From Halichondria panicea (Eukaryota; Porifera; Demospongiae; Suberitida; Halichondriidae), in the NCBI RefSeq assembly GCF_963675165.1, contig NC_087377.1:11084632-11148631 (forward strand): a stretch of DNA of 64,000 nt. Reading direction: 5' to 3'. The notes under the pieces are model-generated. The model was given only the letters and a program-made list of their open reading frames with translations. It did no database searches and was not told where the DNA came from. Each line of letters opens with the position of its first letter. Positions within the stretch are counted from its first letter, which is position 1. Below are positions 34,563 to 44,552 of this stretch, piece by piece. The position numbers were made by a program, and so were the translations under genes.

Positions 34563-35440
34563 AGTGGCTTATCTGATGTTTTACATGTAAGAACTGTATA
34601 ACGAGAGTACGTTTCATCCAGTATAATTATTGGATACCTTTTCAATTCAGCCACACATAATTTTTGTACATTACCAATAATTATATCAGCATGCATTTCT
34701 GACTGTGAACGATGTGGTCGTGTTTGTGTCACACAAACAATTATTTTGACGGTTATATAAGTATATTATGTGTCACTCCGTCCTTCAAAAACAATAGTGA
34801 GGTTATAGTGCTACAAGCATGAAACTACCATAGGAAGTAGTAGTTGTAATGACTAAATAAAAGAACTTCCTCACGTATATCGATTGAAGCGAGTATAGAG
34901 GTATAAACACTGCACCAGAGAAAACCGCCATTGGGGTAAGCAAGTGCCTCATAATTTCAGTATCAGTAGCAGGCTAGAAGCATTTTGTAGAAGTGCAATG
35001 ACCATAATACATGAGCATGACTCATAATGCTGGCATAATTATAGAGGTGCCATGGCTGCATTTCAGAAATAAAATAGCGGTCCTGCCTCGAATGTAGTAA
35101 CTGATTTTGTGGTTCTGCTCAAGGATAATGAATCATCTGCCAAACCACACCCAAAACGTCATATGCATGCTGCAGAGAGGCTGCTATTTTGGAAAAATTA
35201 AATCCGCGAAAACCTTTCGAACGGGTATTCCGCGAATGTTTATACCCTCGAAGTATACCCGCTATGCGTCTGATTGGCTAAAGGTGTGTTTTATCCAACT
35301 TTAGTTAGAAAATCATGGAGTCCAAGATCGACAATCATGTACTTCACTTAGACAATCATGCACGTAGCAAAGATTGATAAGAACATTCAATGGCTAGCTA
35401 ATAGACTCATGGGTGCATGCTATGATCTATATTGCTTCAA

Positions 35441-35565
35441 CACTGTTCAGGAAGTTTCCACGTGATTTAGAAGGGTTTAATAGTAGAACTCTCACTACGT
35501 TCGGGATACTACAGCCAGCCCTTTGATTTGGGAATCTAAATCATGTAGAAACTTCCTAAACAGTG
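35441..35565 (+). mobile_element. CACTGTT hairpin MITE (family 6)
   Basis: Ends CACTGTTCAGGAAGTTTC and GAAACTTCCTAAACAGTG are inverted repeats. The core CGGGATACTA is shared with the copies in the CCP duplications. Confidence 0.75.
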
Positions 35566-36278
35566 TCTAACGATTATGTATAGGGTTACCCAATAATCTT
35601 GTACCTACCATTGACGCCTTACGGCGTCATAAATAGATGCCCAGTACTGCGTTCATCAGAAATGTCACTGAGTGACAGAGAACACGCAAAATTTCTAAAG
35701 GTGTGTTTTGTCAAGGCATATCCTAAATCGAGGCATGTCGTAAAGCGTAAGTTTTTGTGCCCCCTTGCTAAATGTGCCCTTCTTAAGGGGCCGTGCCGCC
35801 TCACCTTGTTTTCTAGTTTGAGTATACTGTACTGTGCTGCCTACCTTGTTTTCTAGTTTGAGTATACTGTACTGTACCTCTGAGACGTTATACTTAAACT
35901 TCAAGGCTGTCGAAAACATTAAGGATCCCCTGCACGCTTCGACCATTATTTGCATTTGCAAAAGGAGAGGGGTTTCACAAGAGTATTGGGAGTGGTTGGG
36001 TTTACCAACAGGGGAAAAATGGGCCGAAATTGAGGTCAAAGATCATAGGGTGAGAGCTTGTTGCAAAAATCTGCACGTGAATCGGGCGAGGTATATATAT
36101 AGCAGAGACTTAATAATTTGTCTTTTGGCTGAAAGATTAAAATACTAAAATTATCATAGGACAAAGGTCAATTTCTAGTGACGGAGGCAGGAAAGGAAGA
36201 AATTTAACCGTGACACGCATGGGCCGGGCATTTACGTATGCGTTTCCAATCCCTCTCCTCTACTATCTATGAGCTAGC
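35566..36278. other. Unassigned region with an inverted dispersed block
   Basis: It contains a 33-bp direct duplication (CCTTGTTTTCTAGTTTGAGT at about 35808 and 35841). The block at about 36010-36100 (CTGCACGTGAATCGGGCGAG) recurs inverted at about 21080-21175. A plus-strand ORF over the block (WLGLPTGEKWAEIEVKDH) is not open in the other copy, so coding is unlikely now. Confidence 0.45.
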
Positions 36279-37046
36279 CATAGATTGAAAAGGAAGGGGA
36301 TTGGAAACGAAAATTTTTGCGTGAAACACTCCGCGTTATAGGGCGTGGCTAAAACTACAAAGGGATTATTTTATAGTCAGCATGCTCATTACCTGTCTTG
36401 GCTGCCATACAATGTGCTGTACATAGAAATGGTGAAATTGATCACTTTTAATGTTGAATATTCTAAAAAGTAAAGAGAATATAGCTCTAAAAGGTCGACT
36501 AAGCAACGCAACCACTATCACTAAACAAATACATGCTATAAAAGAAGGAATAGCCCTTACTATGAAGTCGTGAGAGGTCAAGGCCCGTGGTGTGTCTAAA
36601 AGTATACTAAAGCAGTTTGAAGGACTATACTGCAAACGTTTATGAACAGTAAAGCTTATCCATGGCATGAAACCATTCTATATAGCACTTAGATACATAA
36701 TAACCAAGTCAAGCAATGTCTTTTGCTGTTTTAGGCTTCGCAGCAGGGAAAGAGAAAAGTTGACATGGAGTAATTCAAGCTATACTCAACAAAAATTAAA
36801 AACAGAGTAAAGACAGCGGGCTTAGACAAGTTAGAGCTTGTCAGTGGTGTAAATTTACTTCTCTAGAGTAACCTCCCAGCCTCTGAGTGATTGCTAGTGG
36901 ATAGGAGAGCTAGAAACAGTTGAAATACAACCAGAGTACGGTCAAAACAAAAATAATCGCGATCGCGAAATCATAACGCGGAGTGTTTCAACCATTTACA
37001 CAGGGGAGGCCTGGTCGTTTCCAATCCCCTTCCTTTTCAATCTATG
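36279..37046 (+). mobile_element. CATAGATTG inverted-repeat element, about 770 bp
   Basis: Ends CATAGATTGAAAAGGAAGGG and CCCTTCCTTTTCAATCTATG match over about 30 bp, with further pairing of AACACTCCGCG / CGCGGAGTGTT. It is flanked by AGCTAGC on both sides (36272-36278 and 37047-37053). A 100-codon minus-strand ORF inside is not recognised. A further end of the same family (TTTCCAATCCCTCTCC) lies just to the left. Confidence 0.7.
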
Positions 37047-37219
37047 AGCTAGCTAAGCAAGTACCTTGACTTCTTCTTGACACGTGACATCAATTGCAAT
37101 GAATAACATTAATATTGATCACGAATACTACATAATCTACATCATCTACATTACATGTTGGTAATGAATAAAATTAATGTTATCAGTGCCTGACCCAGGC
37201 CTTAACTACACAGAGTATA

Positions 37220-38720
37220 TATAGCTCCTTTTAAAAGAGCTGTGTCTCATAATAGTACTCTCTTTTACTCTACTTCTGGGTAGCTATAGGACTAATGTCC
37301 CTCCCATGTTTTGTCCGCCCTGAAATTTGGCTGGGGGAAGTTATACGTTGACACTTATCTCTATTATGTTAATTGATGTACTTCATATAAAGCAAACGAC
37401 TATACATGCAAGCCAAATTAACCCGAAGACTTATACTTATATAAACACAGAAGACCCAAAAATAACTCTATAGTATGACCTCCACTCCAACAAAGTTGCA
37501 TATAATTCTCATGTTTATAATAATATAAAGTACACGAAATAGTGCATGCGAAAGAATGTGACGCAAAAATAAAATGCACAGTATATAATTATGATATAAT
37601 TATGTGGTATATAAAGTTTATATTTTAAGTCAGATTCTCGTAAGGTCTATATGGATGTACAGAGAGATCACGTTTGCATGTTTGTTGGCCCAACAGAAAC
37701 TTCGAGTTAATATTCAGTGTTAACCATTGTTGTAAAATAGGCTCAACTGAATTTCGATACTTTTCTGGTTCTTCTGATCGAATGTCAGCGACAAATTGAT
37801 TGAAGGCATCCTGACCAGGATACTTTTGTACGTAACTGCGATGCTTTGGGTTAGGTGTTATAAAACGAGGGTCAGTAACTACTTGTCCATTAAGTCGGAT
37901 ATTCAACACGACGTTTGTATACTCTTGTGAGTACCACCAGCTCACTGAATCATACCTCGGTTCGTACGGAAGTATGAAGTCTATCACTTGATAGTGATAG
38001 GCAATAAAGAGGCCATCTATTCTATATATTTGTAAGTATCCTGTGACTTCACAATTTGATCGCTCGGAAATAATTTTTTTAGGGAATTTACATCGCCCGG
38101 AATCGTCAAGGATGATAACTACAGCGGGTTGAAAGGTTTTGAGAGATTTCTCGTACATCCTAAATGGATTCTGTGTACTCCTTTTATCTACTGGTATTAG
38201 TCGAACATCGTCATCCATGAAAATGTAGTGGATGTACTTTTCTTTCCTTTCTTTAGCTGTTTTGTAAAGCAAGTTTCTTCCGGTAGTCCAGGTTTTACTA
38301 GAGTTGAATATGTATTGGACATGAGGCAATGACGTGTCAGCGCACTTCGTCTTGTAACTGAGGATAATGACATCACACTGACATGCTTCAGAGTCACCAA
38401 TCACTTTGGGAGACTTTAGATAAGTTGGAATACAGTTTTCTGTTTGTGTTAGATAGATGAAGCGAGTTGGTGCAACCACAGTGGAGAGTTTTGTTTGAAT
38501 AGCTTTGACCTGTTCAGTCGGTACCTTCTTTGAGTGTTCAATATCGTTAGTTGGGACCACAGAGGTGAGTTTTTTTTCAATAGCATTGACCTGTTCAGTC
38601 GTGGCCTGCTCATTCATGTCCGCCTTGGAGTGTAAGTATTGGAAATACCATATATACACTGTGATTACAAGCAAAACAAATAATACTACTAACTTATTAA
38701 AATTGATTGGATTCACCATT
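37220..38720 (-). repeat. Duplicated GT unit, paralogous to about 26640-28330
   Basis: The downstream flank (TCTCATAATAGTACTCTC, CCCATGTTTTGTCCGCCC, CACAGAAGACCCAAAAATAA) and the coding region are shared, showing duplication of a unit of about 1.6 kb in the same orientation. Confidence 0.85.
37625..38719 (-). CDS. GT2: single-exon glycosyltransferase-like protein, 364 aa
   Basis: Closest to GT1 across the catalytic part. A signal anchor at about residues 9-25 (VVLFVLLVITVYIWYF) is followed by a shorter stem with one full 27-residue repeat plus a partial one, then DVIILSYKTKC, WTTGRNLLYK, IFMDDDV, SVSWWYSQEY and the conserved C-terminal LSVHPYRPYENLT. The ORF is intact from ATG to TAA and has no introns. 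Shared intact motifs suggest it is active. Substrate and pathway are unknown. Confidence 0.75.
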   Translation of the reverse strand: MVNPINFNKLVVLFVLLVITVYIWYFQYLHSKADMNEQATTEQVNAIEKKLTSVVPTNDIEHSKKVPTEQVKAIQTKLSTVVAPTRFIYLTQTENCIPTYLKSPKVIGDSEACQCDVIILSYKTKCADTSLPHVQYIFNSSKTWTTGRNLLYKTAKERKEKYIHYIFMDDDVRLIPVDKRSTQNPFRMYEKSLKTFQPAVVIILDDSGRCKFPKKIISERSNCEVTGYLQIYRIDGLFIAYHYQVIDFILPYEPRYDSVSWWYSQEYTNVVLNIRLNGQVVTDPRFITPNPKHRSYVQKYPGQDAFNQFVADIRSEEPEKYRNSVEPILQQWLTLNINSKFLLGQQTCKRDLSVHPYRPYENLT

Positions 38721-39613
38721 CTTAACTTAGACTTAAAACTAACTTAGTTTCCAGTTTTCGATAACCGTAATACTAGAAAACTAACTGACAACAGCATAGC
38801 TAGCTAGATTCCACGAAAGAAAGGGATAGGCAACGCCCCAGAGGAGGTAGACTCGCAAGCCACTCCCTTTTCTCTGATTGGACAGGGGCGGGAGAAAAGG
38901 GACTGGTGACTCTGGGCTACAGCTTGTGTAAATCAGGAATGCTATTAAATATTAATGTCACGTGCAAATTATCCAATTTATTCTGATGCGTCAAAAGCTA
39001 AAGACACACAGAAGACAAGTATACAGATCTATCTAGCCAGCCTTTTGATTTTATAGATCCTTGTACCAGTGTCTGTTGTGCCACAACTTGTGGATTAGCA
39101 TGGAACAGCTGATGAACGTAGAAATCTTGGCAGTCCTTCTTTGAACCGAGGAGTGGCAGCGATTTAAGACAGCTTGTACAAGTCTGACTACTCTCAATTC
39201 AACTGCTGCCGTCTGCCATTATCTGTCTTGTATTGTACAGGTTATTAAAAGCTTTAGGCAACCAATGACTTTCGGCTGCCAGTTCTCATCACGTAAAACT
39301 AAAACAAGCTAATCTCTGCTGGTGTCTTAGATGACTATATCCTAGCTGAATGCCTGATGATGTTATTACTCCATCATCTTCTCTTTTCTAGCACTAGCAT
39401 CCATTCTTAAACTGTAGCTAAGAAGCCCGCGATCACTTTTGCGGCTACGCAATTCTACTTAACCTCACGCAATTTTTGGATCACGTGGAAAAATCAATGA
39501 ATAATCTCTACCCAAATTCTGGTAGAGACACAAAATGTGTCCCAGAGTCATTTTCTCCCGCCCCCGTCCAATCAGAGAAAAGGGAGTGGCTTGCGAGTCT
39601 ACAGAGGAGGGAG

Positions 39614-39930
39614 TAGTTGGGCGGAGCCCGACCGTCCCTGACGGGAGGTCGGGTTGCAAGCCTATCTGGAATTTGTTCTGCGCATTATGTAGTACTGCTA
39701 TGAATATTATTATTCTCAAGTGGGTGTTAACCGACTTGATGACGTGTAAACCACAGGATGGCACAGCAATACTGCATGTGGTTTTGCAGCTAGATGCAAG
39801 CGGAAGTGTAACCAAGCCACGTGAAAAATGCTGCAATCTGATAGGGCGCCACTATAATGGCGCTAGAACAAATCCCAGATAGGCTTGCAACCCGACCTCC
39901 CGTCAGGGACGGTCGGGCTCCGCCCAACTA
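39614..39930 (+). mobile_element. TAG...CTA foldback with 9-bp target duplication
   Basis: Arms TAGTTGGGCGGAGCCCGACC and the complement ...GGGCTCCGCCCAACTA extend about 55 bp, to CTATCTGG / CCAGATAG. It is flanked by AGGAGGGAG at 39605-39613 and 39931-39939. The interior has no clear ORF. Its left neighbour (39532-39600) is an inverted copy of 38849-38920. Confidence 0.9.
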
Positions 39931-39959
39931 AGGAGGGAGGACACGATTAACCTTAGCTC

Positions 39960-40542
39960 TAATTAGCTAATTATCGCGACCTTTTAATTACATTCTTTGA
40001 ACGATTCATCTTTTCTTTCTTTATAACCTCTACATATTGGACACAAGAGCTAGAGCCTTTTCTCCTACTGGAGGTACCCCTATGGCCAAGTTGTCAGGAC
40101 CTGAAGGTAATAGGACCTATAAGAAGCACCTCAAGTACTCCTATCTCTAAGATCCCTGTGAGAAGCATCCCAGGCACTCTGATCTTGTCTCTGTGAGAAG
40201 CACTCTTGATCCTGGAGACAGGATCCCTATGAGGAGCACCCCAGGCACTCCTGTCTCCAAGATCCCTGTGAGAAGCACCCCAGGCACTCCTGTCTCTGTG
40301 ATAAAGCTGCAACATGGAATTGTTTAGTTCAGAGTGTCTCCAACATGAAGAACATCAATGACACTAACAGTCTCAGCTTCTAGCACCCCTTTATTTGTAT
40401 GGTTTGCTCTGTGCCTGCAAGAATTGCCTGTCACTCATACTACAGTACTGTTCTGTGTGTCCCAATATGTAGAGGTTATAAAGAAAGAAAAGATGAATCG
40501 TTCAAAGAATGTAATTAAAAGGTCGCGATAATTAGCTAATTA
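39960..40542 (+). mobile_element. Element with about 80-bp terminal inverted repeats and a tandem-repeat core
   Basis: The left arm (TAATTAGCTAATTATCGCGA... to CTCTACATATTGG) is repeated inverted at 40463-40542. The core holds the tandem array at 40130-40320. No transposase is present. It is probably a non-autonomous foldback or a long-arm MITE. Confidence 0.8.
40130..40320 (+). repeat. Tandem repeat inside the long-arm element
   Basis: Repeats of about 36-40 bp share CCCTGTGAGAAGCACCCCAG and GCACTCCTGTCTC. About five diverged units. Confidence 0.75.
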
Positions 40543-40859
40543 CTGCTATCAACATGTTCACATTTTAAAGTGCTATATAGGAGTAGGATTTACTGCATAT
40601 AATTATAGCTGCTAGATTTATAGTACACAGTCAGCACTGGGCCAATTTTTGATTTGATACTGCAAGTAAAGAAACCACTCAAGTAGTCCAGTTTACATTG
40701 TGGGTTAACATTGTGGTTTACCATTTGTGTGCGTGTGCATGTGTGTTGCAAAGGTGCTTAAACTGCTGTACTTGCTATGGCCTGCAAAATGCAAACTGTA
40801 ACTGGTTTTAATTTGGCAATTTCAAAACTGCCAAATTAGTGGACCTAATTGCTGTAGTT

Positions 40860-41046
40860 GAATTGAATTCAATAATCGATTATCAAAAATTGAATTTCAA
40901 TATTAATCGATTATCAAAAATCGAATTTCAATAATCGATTATCAGATCGATTGTCAAAGATCGTTCACCTGTAAATCGAAAATCAACTGTAAAAAATCAA
41001 CTGTAAAAAATCGATTATTAAAAATCAATCTTCAAAAATCGATTTT
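40860..41046 (+). repeat. ATCGAT-rich short tandem repeat
   Basis: Repeated units of AATAATCGATTATCAAAAAT type, with periods of about 30 bp and then about 16 bp, are rich in the palindromes ATCGAT and TTCAAT/ATTGAA. Confidence 0.75.
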
Positions 41047-41125
41047 ATATTGGATGCACGCCTATCAGATTCTGCCTGAATTTTGTCACAAACGGCGTTC
41101 CATAGAAAGCAGATGGACTTGCTCT

Positions 41126-41276
41126 GGGACTTGCCATAGCCGGTCTGTACGGTACCCACATAAACACCAGCGTACAGACACTTCAACGCCTCCAGCTGCT
41201 TGTCTTTCAAGACTAGACCTGGTTTTCCAACACAGGATAAAGCGTACGCGAGAGCAGAAGAGAAGGTAGCAGCCAT
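41126..41276 (-). pseudogene. RecQ-like helicase N-terminal fragment
   Basis: The minus-strand reading from ATG at 41276 gives ALAYALSCVGKPGLVLKDKQ, then LEALKCLYAG and TGYGKS. This matches the start of the RecQ/DEAD-like helicase domain: the Q-motif region with KDKQ.EAL, then Walker A. Downstream residues lose the expected family pattern (the sequence after GKS is not LCYQ...). Family assignment is from motif knowledge. It may be the first exon of a real gene whose later exons are lost, or a transposed fragment. Confidence 0.5.
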
Positions 41277-41996
41277 TACATACACAACTTGGATCCTGGA
41301 CTAGAGTTCTTTTTTCAATGACATCATTATAAATGAAACGGATATCAATGTTTTACAACTAAATGCGGAATAAGAATACTGATAAATATACTACAATTTA
41401 CGATTACCAAGATTCTTGGTAATTCTGGCGCATGCGTAAACAGTGTATACCAGGCCGCCTTTCTCAGGGGCCTGGAATCGAGGCTACTAGTCAACCACAT
41501 AAACCACATTTTTTCGAACTTCATTTCACGTGCTTTAGCATCTAAATCCACCCTCACTAGATCAGTTTTCTCATGGGCGTCTAGCCATGCATTCACAGCA
41601 GTCGGGGCTAACAACCTGATCAAAAGGAATTTTATTAAAGTTTATAGCAGTGACGACATGGTTTGTGCGGACTTTGTTTGGGATGTCAGGCTTGGCCACA
41701 TTTCTTTCAACTCGCGTGAAGATACCTCAACTCTATCTGCTGCGATTAACTTTAAGTTGGACTAAATATTCTTGCACTATAGTTCTATACTATTACTATA
41801 TACATGTAATATAATATGTACACCTATTCCTGGTGTGTTCAATGATAATTATTATTATTATTATTGAAGCCATAATTGACCACATAACTTCTAGGGACAA
41901 ACTCAATGCGAAGTTATTACACTACTAAAAATAAATACACAAAAATGAATACTTGTATACTGTAGTAAATGTGTAGTCAATTTTAGGATTTTATTT
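41277..41996. other. Region between helicase fragment and GT3
   Basis: A minus-strand ORF at 41345-41623 (AREMKFEKMWFMWL) has no recognised family. The segment at about 41860-41990 is the 3' flank of GT3 and matches about 29260-29400 inverted. A copy of the GGAATCGAGGCTA motif lies near 41475. Confidence 0.4.
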
Positions 41997-43064
41997 TTAA
42001 GTCAGATTCTCGTACGGTCTATATGGATGTACAGACAAATCACGTTTGCATGTTTGTTGGCCCAACATCCATTTTGGGTTAAGATTTGTTAACCATTGCT
42101 GTAAAATAGGCTCAAATGATTTTCGATACTTTTCTGGTTCTTCTGACCGAACATCAGCGACAAAAGAATCGAAGGCATCCTGATAAGGCGGTCTCTTTTG
42201 GTAGTCACGATGCTTTGGGTTAGGTGCTCTAAAACGAGGGTCAGTAACTACCTGTCCATTAAACCGGATATTCATTCTGACGTTCGTATACTCTTGTGAG
42301 TACCACCAGCTCACTGAATCGTACTTCGGTATGTATGGAAGTATGTAGTCTATCGCTTGATAGTGATAGGCAATAAAGAGGCCGTCTATTCTATATATTT
42401 GTATGTATACCGTGAGTTCACAATCCAATCGCTCGGGAAAAATTTGTTTAGGGAAATAGTTTCGATTGGAATTATCAAGGATGACAACTACAGCGGGTTG
42501 ATAGATCTTGAGAGATTCCTCATACTTCCTAAATGGACTCATTGTACTTATATCCACTGGTGATAGTTTAACATCATCGTCCATGAAAATGTAATAGATG
42601 TACTTTTCTTTTCTTTCTTTGGCTGCTTCATAAAGCAAGTTTCTTCCAGTAGTCCAGGTTATAGACTTACTAGAGTTGAATATGTATTGGACATGAGGCA
42701 ATGACGTGTCAGTGCACTTCGTTTTGTAACTGAGGATGATGACATCACACTGACACGCTTTAGAGTCACCAATCACTTTAGGAGACTTTAGATAGGTTGG
42801 AATACAGTTTTCTGTTTGTGTTAGATAGATAAAGCGAGTTGGTGCAACCACCGTGGAGAGGTTTGTTTCAATAGCTTTGACCTGTTGAGTCGTTACCTCC
42901 TTTGAGTGTTCAGCTTGCTCGGTCATGACTTCCAATTCCGTGAAGCGTAATTGAAATCCGCGTACGTTTGGAAAATACCATACCACTGTGCATGTGACGC
43001 TGACAACAAGCAAAACAAATAGTAGTATCATGGTCACCTTTGTAGATTTGAGCTGATTCACCAT
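41997..43064 (-). CDS. GT3: single-exon glycosyltransferase-like protein, 355 aa
   Basis: Intact ORF ATG-TAA. The signal anchor is at about residues 12-30 (TMILLFVLLVVSVTCTVVWY), followed by the shortest stem (one partial 27-residue repeat, AEHSKEVTTQQVKAIET), then the same domain with SSKSITWTTGRNLLYEAAKE, IFMDDDV and VSWWYSQEY. It has SI before TWTTGR where GT1 and GT2 do not, like GT4, so GT3 and GT4 form one subgroup and GT1 and GT2 another. An AATAAA-like signal directly overlaps the stop (TAAAAATAAAATC). Activity as a glycosyltransferase is inferred from topology and the DDD motif only. Confidence 0.75.
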   Translation of the reverse strand: MVNQLKSTKVTMILLFVLLVVSVTCTVVWYFPNVRGFQLRFTELEVMTEQAEHSKEVTTQQVKAIETNLSTVVAPTRFIYLTQTENCIPTYLKSPKVIGDSKACQCDVIILSYKTKCTDTSLPHVQYIFNSSKSITWTTGRNLLYEAAKERKEKYIYYIFMDDDVKLSPVDISTMSPFRKYEESLKIYQPAVVVILDNSNRNYFPKQIFPERLDCELTVYIQIYRIDGLFIAYHYQAIDYILPYIPKYDSVSWWYSQEYTNVRMNIRFNGQVVTDPRFRAPNPKHRDYQKRPPYQDAFDSFVADVRSEEPEKYRKSFEPILQQWLTNLNPKWMLGQQTCKRDLSVHPYRPYENLT

Positions 43065-43228
43065 TCTTAGCCTAGTTTCCAGGTTTTCTTTTCGCTGTGA
43101 CTATTCTTACGGGTACGGCACTGTATAAAGGCTACTTACACTTATGGCAAGGTGAACTTTCACTTTCACCTCTGACCGTAATAATAATTTATGCGCATGC
43201 GCTATAATAGATGAGTTAATAATCAATA

Positions 43229-43542
43229 CACAACAATGACAGGATCTACAAAACCAGTGCTTGCTTTTAGGAGCGTTCTTCAATCCAACACACTTCAAGT
43301 GCATGAAACCATCCAAGACAACTATCACAGCCAATGCTTTCACTTGTAGATAAATCAATGCAGCATATTGAGCAAGTCCAATTCCCATGAACAAGCAAAG
43401 TATCTATGCTATTATGAAGTAAACTCCAGCCGTCAAAAGTGAAGTATTTTTTGATTTGAGTAATGCAAACATTGTCATCCAAGCACTTTTGTTCGCTATA
43501 TTCCCAGTTCAACAGAGCACCTACTTTGTGTTGATGATGCAT
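43229..43542 (-). pseudogene. PHD-finger remnant with a 4-bp insertion
   Basis: The minus strand reads WTCSICCIDLSTSESIGCDS, then CLGWFH, and in a second frame LKCVGL...WFCRSCHCC. Together these give the C4HC3 order of a PHD finger (CSIC, CDSC, FH..C, WFCRSC). The frames are separated by four extra bases, TGCA, inside the codons for FHLKC. PHD fingers of this kind often end ORFs of mobile elements in invertebrates (general knowledge). An unassigned N-terminal part (KYFTFDGWSLL) precedes it. Confidence 0.6.
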
Positions 43543-43599
43543 TTCCTAGTCCACTCTCCGACTAGGTAATTGGGTTACTCCCACCCTGATCTCTCAGAT

Positions 43600-44552
43600 A
43601 AAGCAAACACTAGCTATCTACAAATATGCTTTGTTTTCTGTTAATAGGAAAATTGCTAGTCAATTGGGACTAAAGCACTTGCCTTTAATTTTTGTTTCCT
43701 GTATGGGTATATACATATCGCTGTGTTCGAAAGAATTGCTGTATTTAGTGTGTAGGAGAGTTGATAATTATAATGGATCGTAAAACACAAAAACACAATA
43801 GCTGTCTGGACTTGACGAATAGTCAACTACTTATGAGGTATATAGACAAAATTAGCTGCGAAGGAAGTTATGGGCCAAGTGCTCCTGTGTTTTTATAGCA
43901 GACTAATTGTTGTGTTCAGCTGTTGGTAATGTAAGTGATGATTTCTCAAGTGTAGTTAGTGTGTGGCATATTGGCTACCAGAGTTCTGTGTTGTTACTGT
44001 CTCGAGTGTGTTGAAGTATGAATGAATGAATGTGCATTTTTGTATTTCAAAGTTCTTTGGTGCAATTCGGAGTGTCTTCAAAACCAACTGCTTATTGCTC
44101 CTTTGATGTTTTCATTCTTCTGTATCAATGTACATGCATGCAGCTTTCCCAGGTATAATTATATTAATTTGTACTTCCCTCTTTAGTAGGTATGTCTGGA
44201 CTTTTGTTAAATGTATCCCCAATTTACATTTCAACAAGTGTGGGGTTGTGGTGGTATTGATGATTGGGTTTAGCTAGTGGCGCACCTACTCTGCTCTGTG
44301 ATCACTAAGCCGTATAAATACAACGTATGGCGTTGTTGGAAGTATAGCATGCAATATGACCCTCCAACAGTGAGCGAATAGCTCCAGGAAGTCCCACACA
44401 AGAGGTCATATGTTAGCAGCATTGAAGCATGTAATATGCCGGCATTTGTGTGTGGTTGTGATTGGTGTGTGAGGTAACATTTCACTGAGTGTAATTCGAT
44501 CCCTTAATTCACTTTCTAATACTGGAGGACATGATCCCATATACTAGCTAGT
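43600..44552. other. Intergenic, no gene seen
   Basis: AT-rich. The 5' exon(s) of gene C should lie between here and 46294. MFSFFCINVHACSFP at 44105 looks like a signal peptide but ends in the wrong phase for the next exon. Confidence 0.35.

Larger units (their letters stand above)
33921..35400 (+). repeat. Duplicated segment with last exon of gene B, copy 2
   Basis: Matches 15217-16270 and then 17470-18060 in order, with the intervening 1.2 kb absent. The left junction cuts the GT4 pseudogene. It contains a family-2 MITE (33941-34127), the TG repeat and the terminal exon. Confidence 0.85.

Noticed and set aside
35834-36148. 104-codon plus-strand ORF
   Set aside because: It starts in a duplicated 33-bp segment, and its related block at 21 kb is not open in frame.
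36366-36668. 100-codon minus-strand ORF with a hydrophobic stretch
   Set aside because: It lies inside the CATAGATT element and has no recognised motif or conservation in the related elements.
39465-39882. 115-123-codon ORFs on both strands
   Set aside because: They cover foldback repeat arms and have no family resemblance.
44105-44153. MFSFFCINVHACSFP as the signal exon of gene C
   Set aside because: It would end in phase 2, but the next exon (46295) is open only in phase 1.
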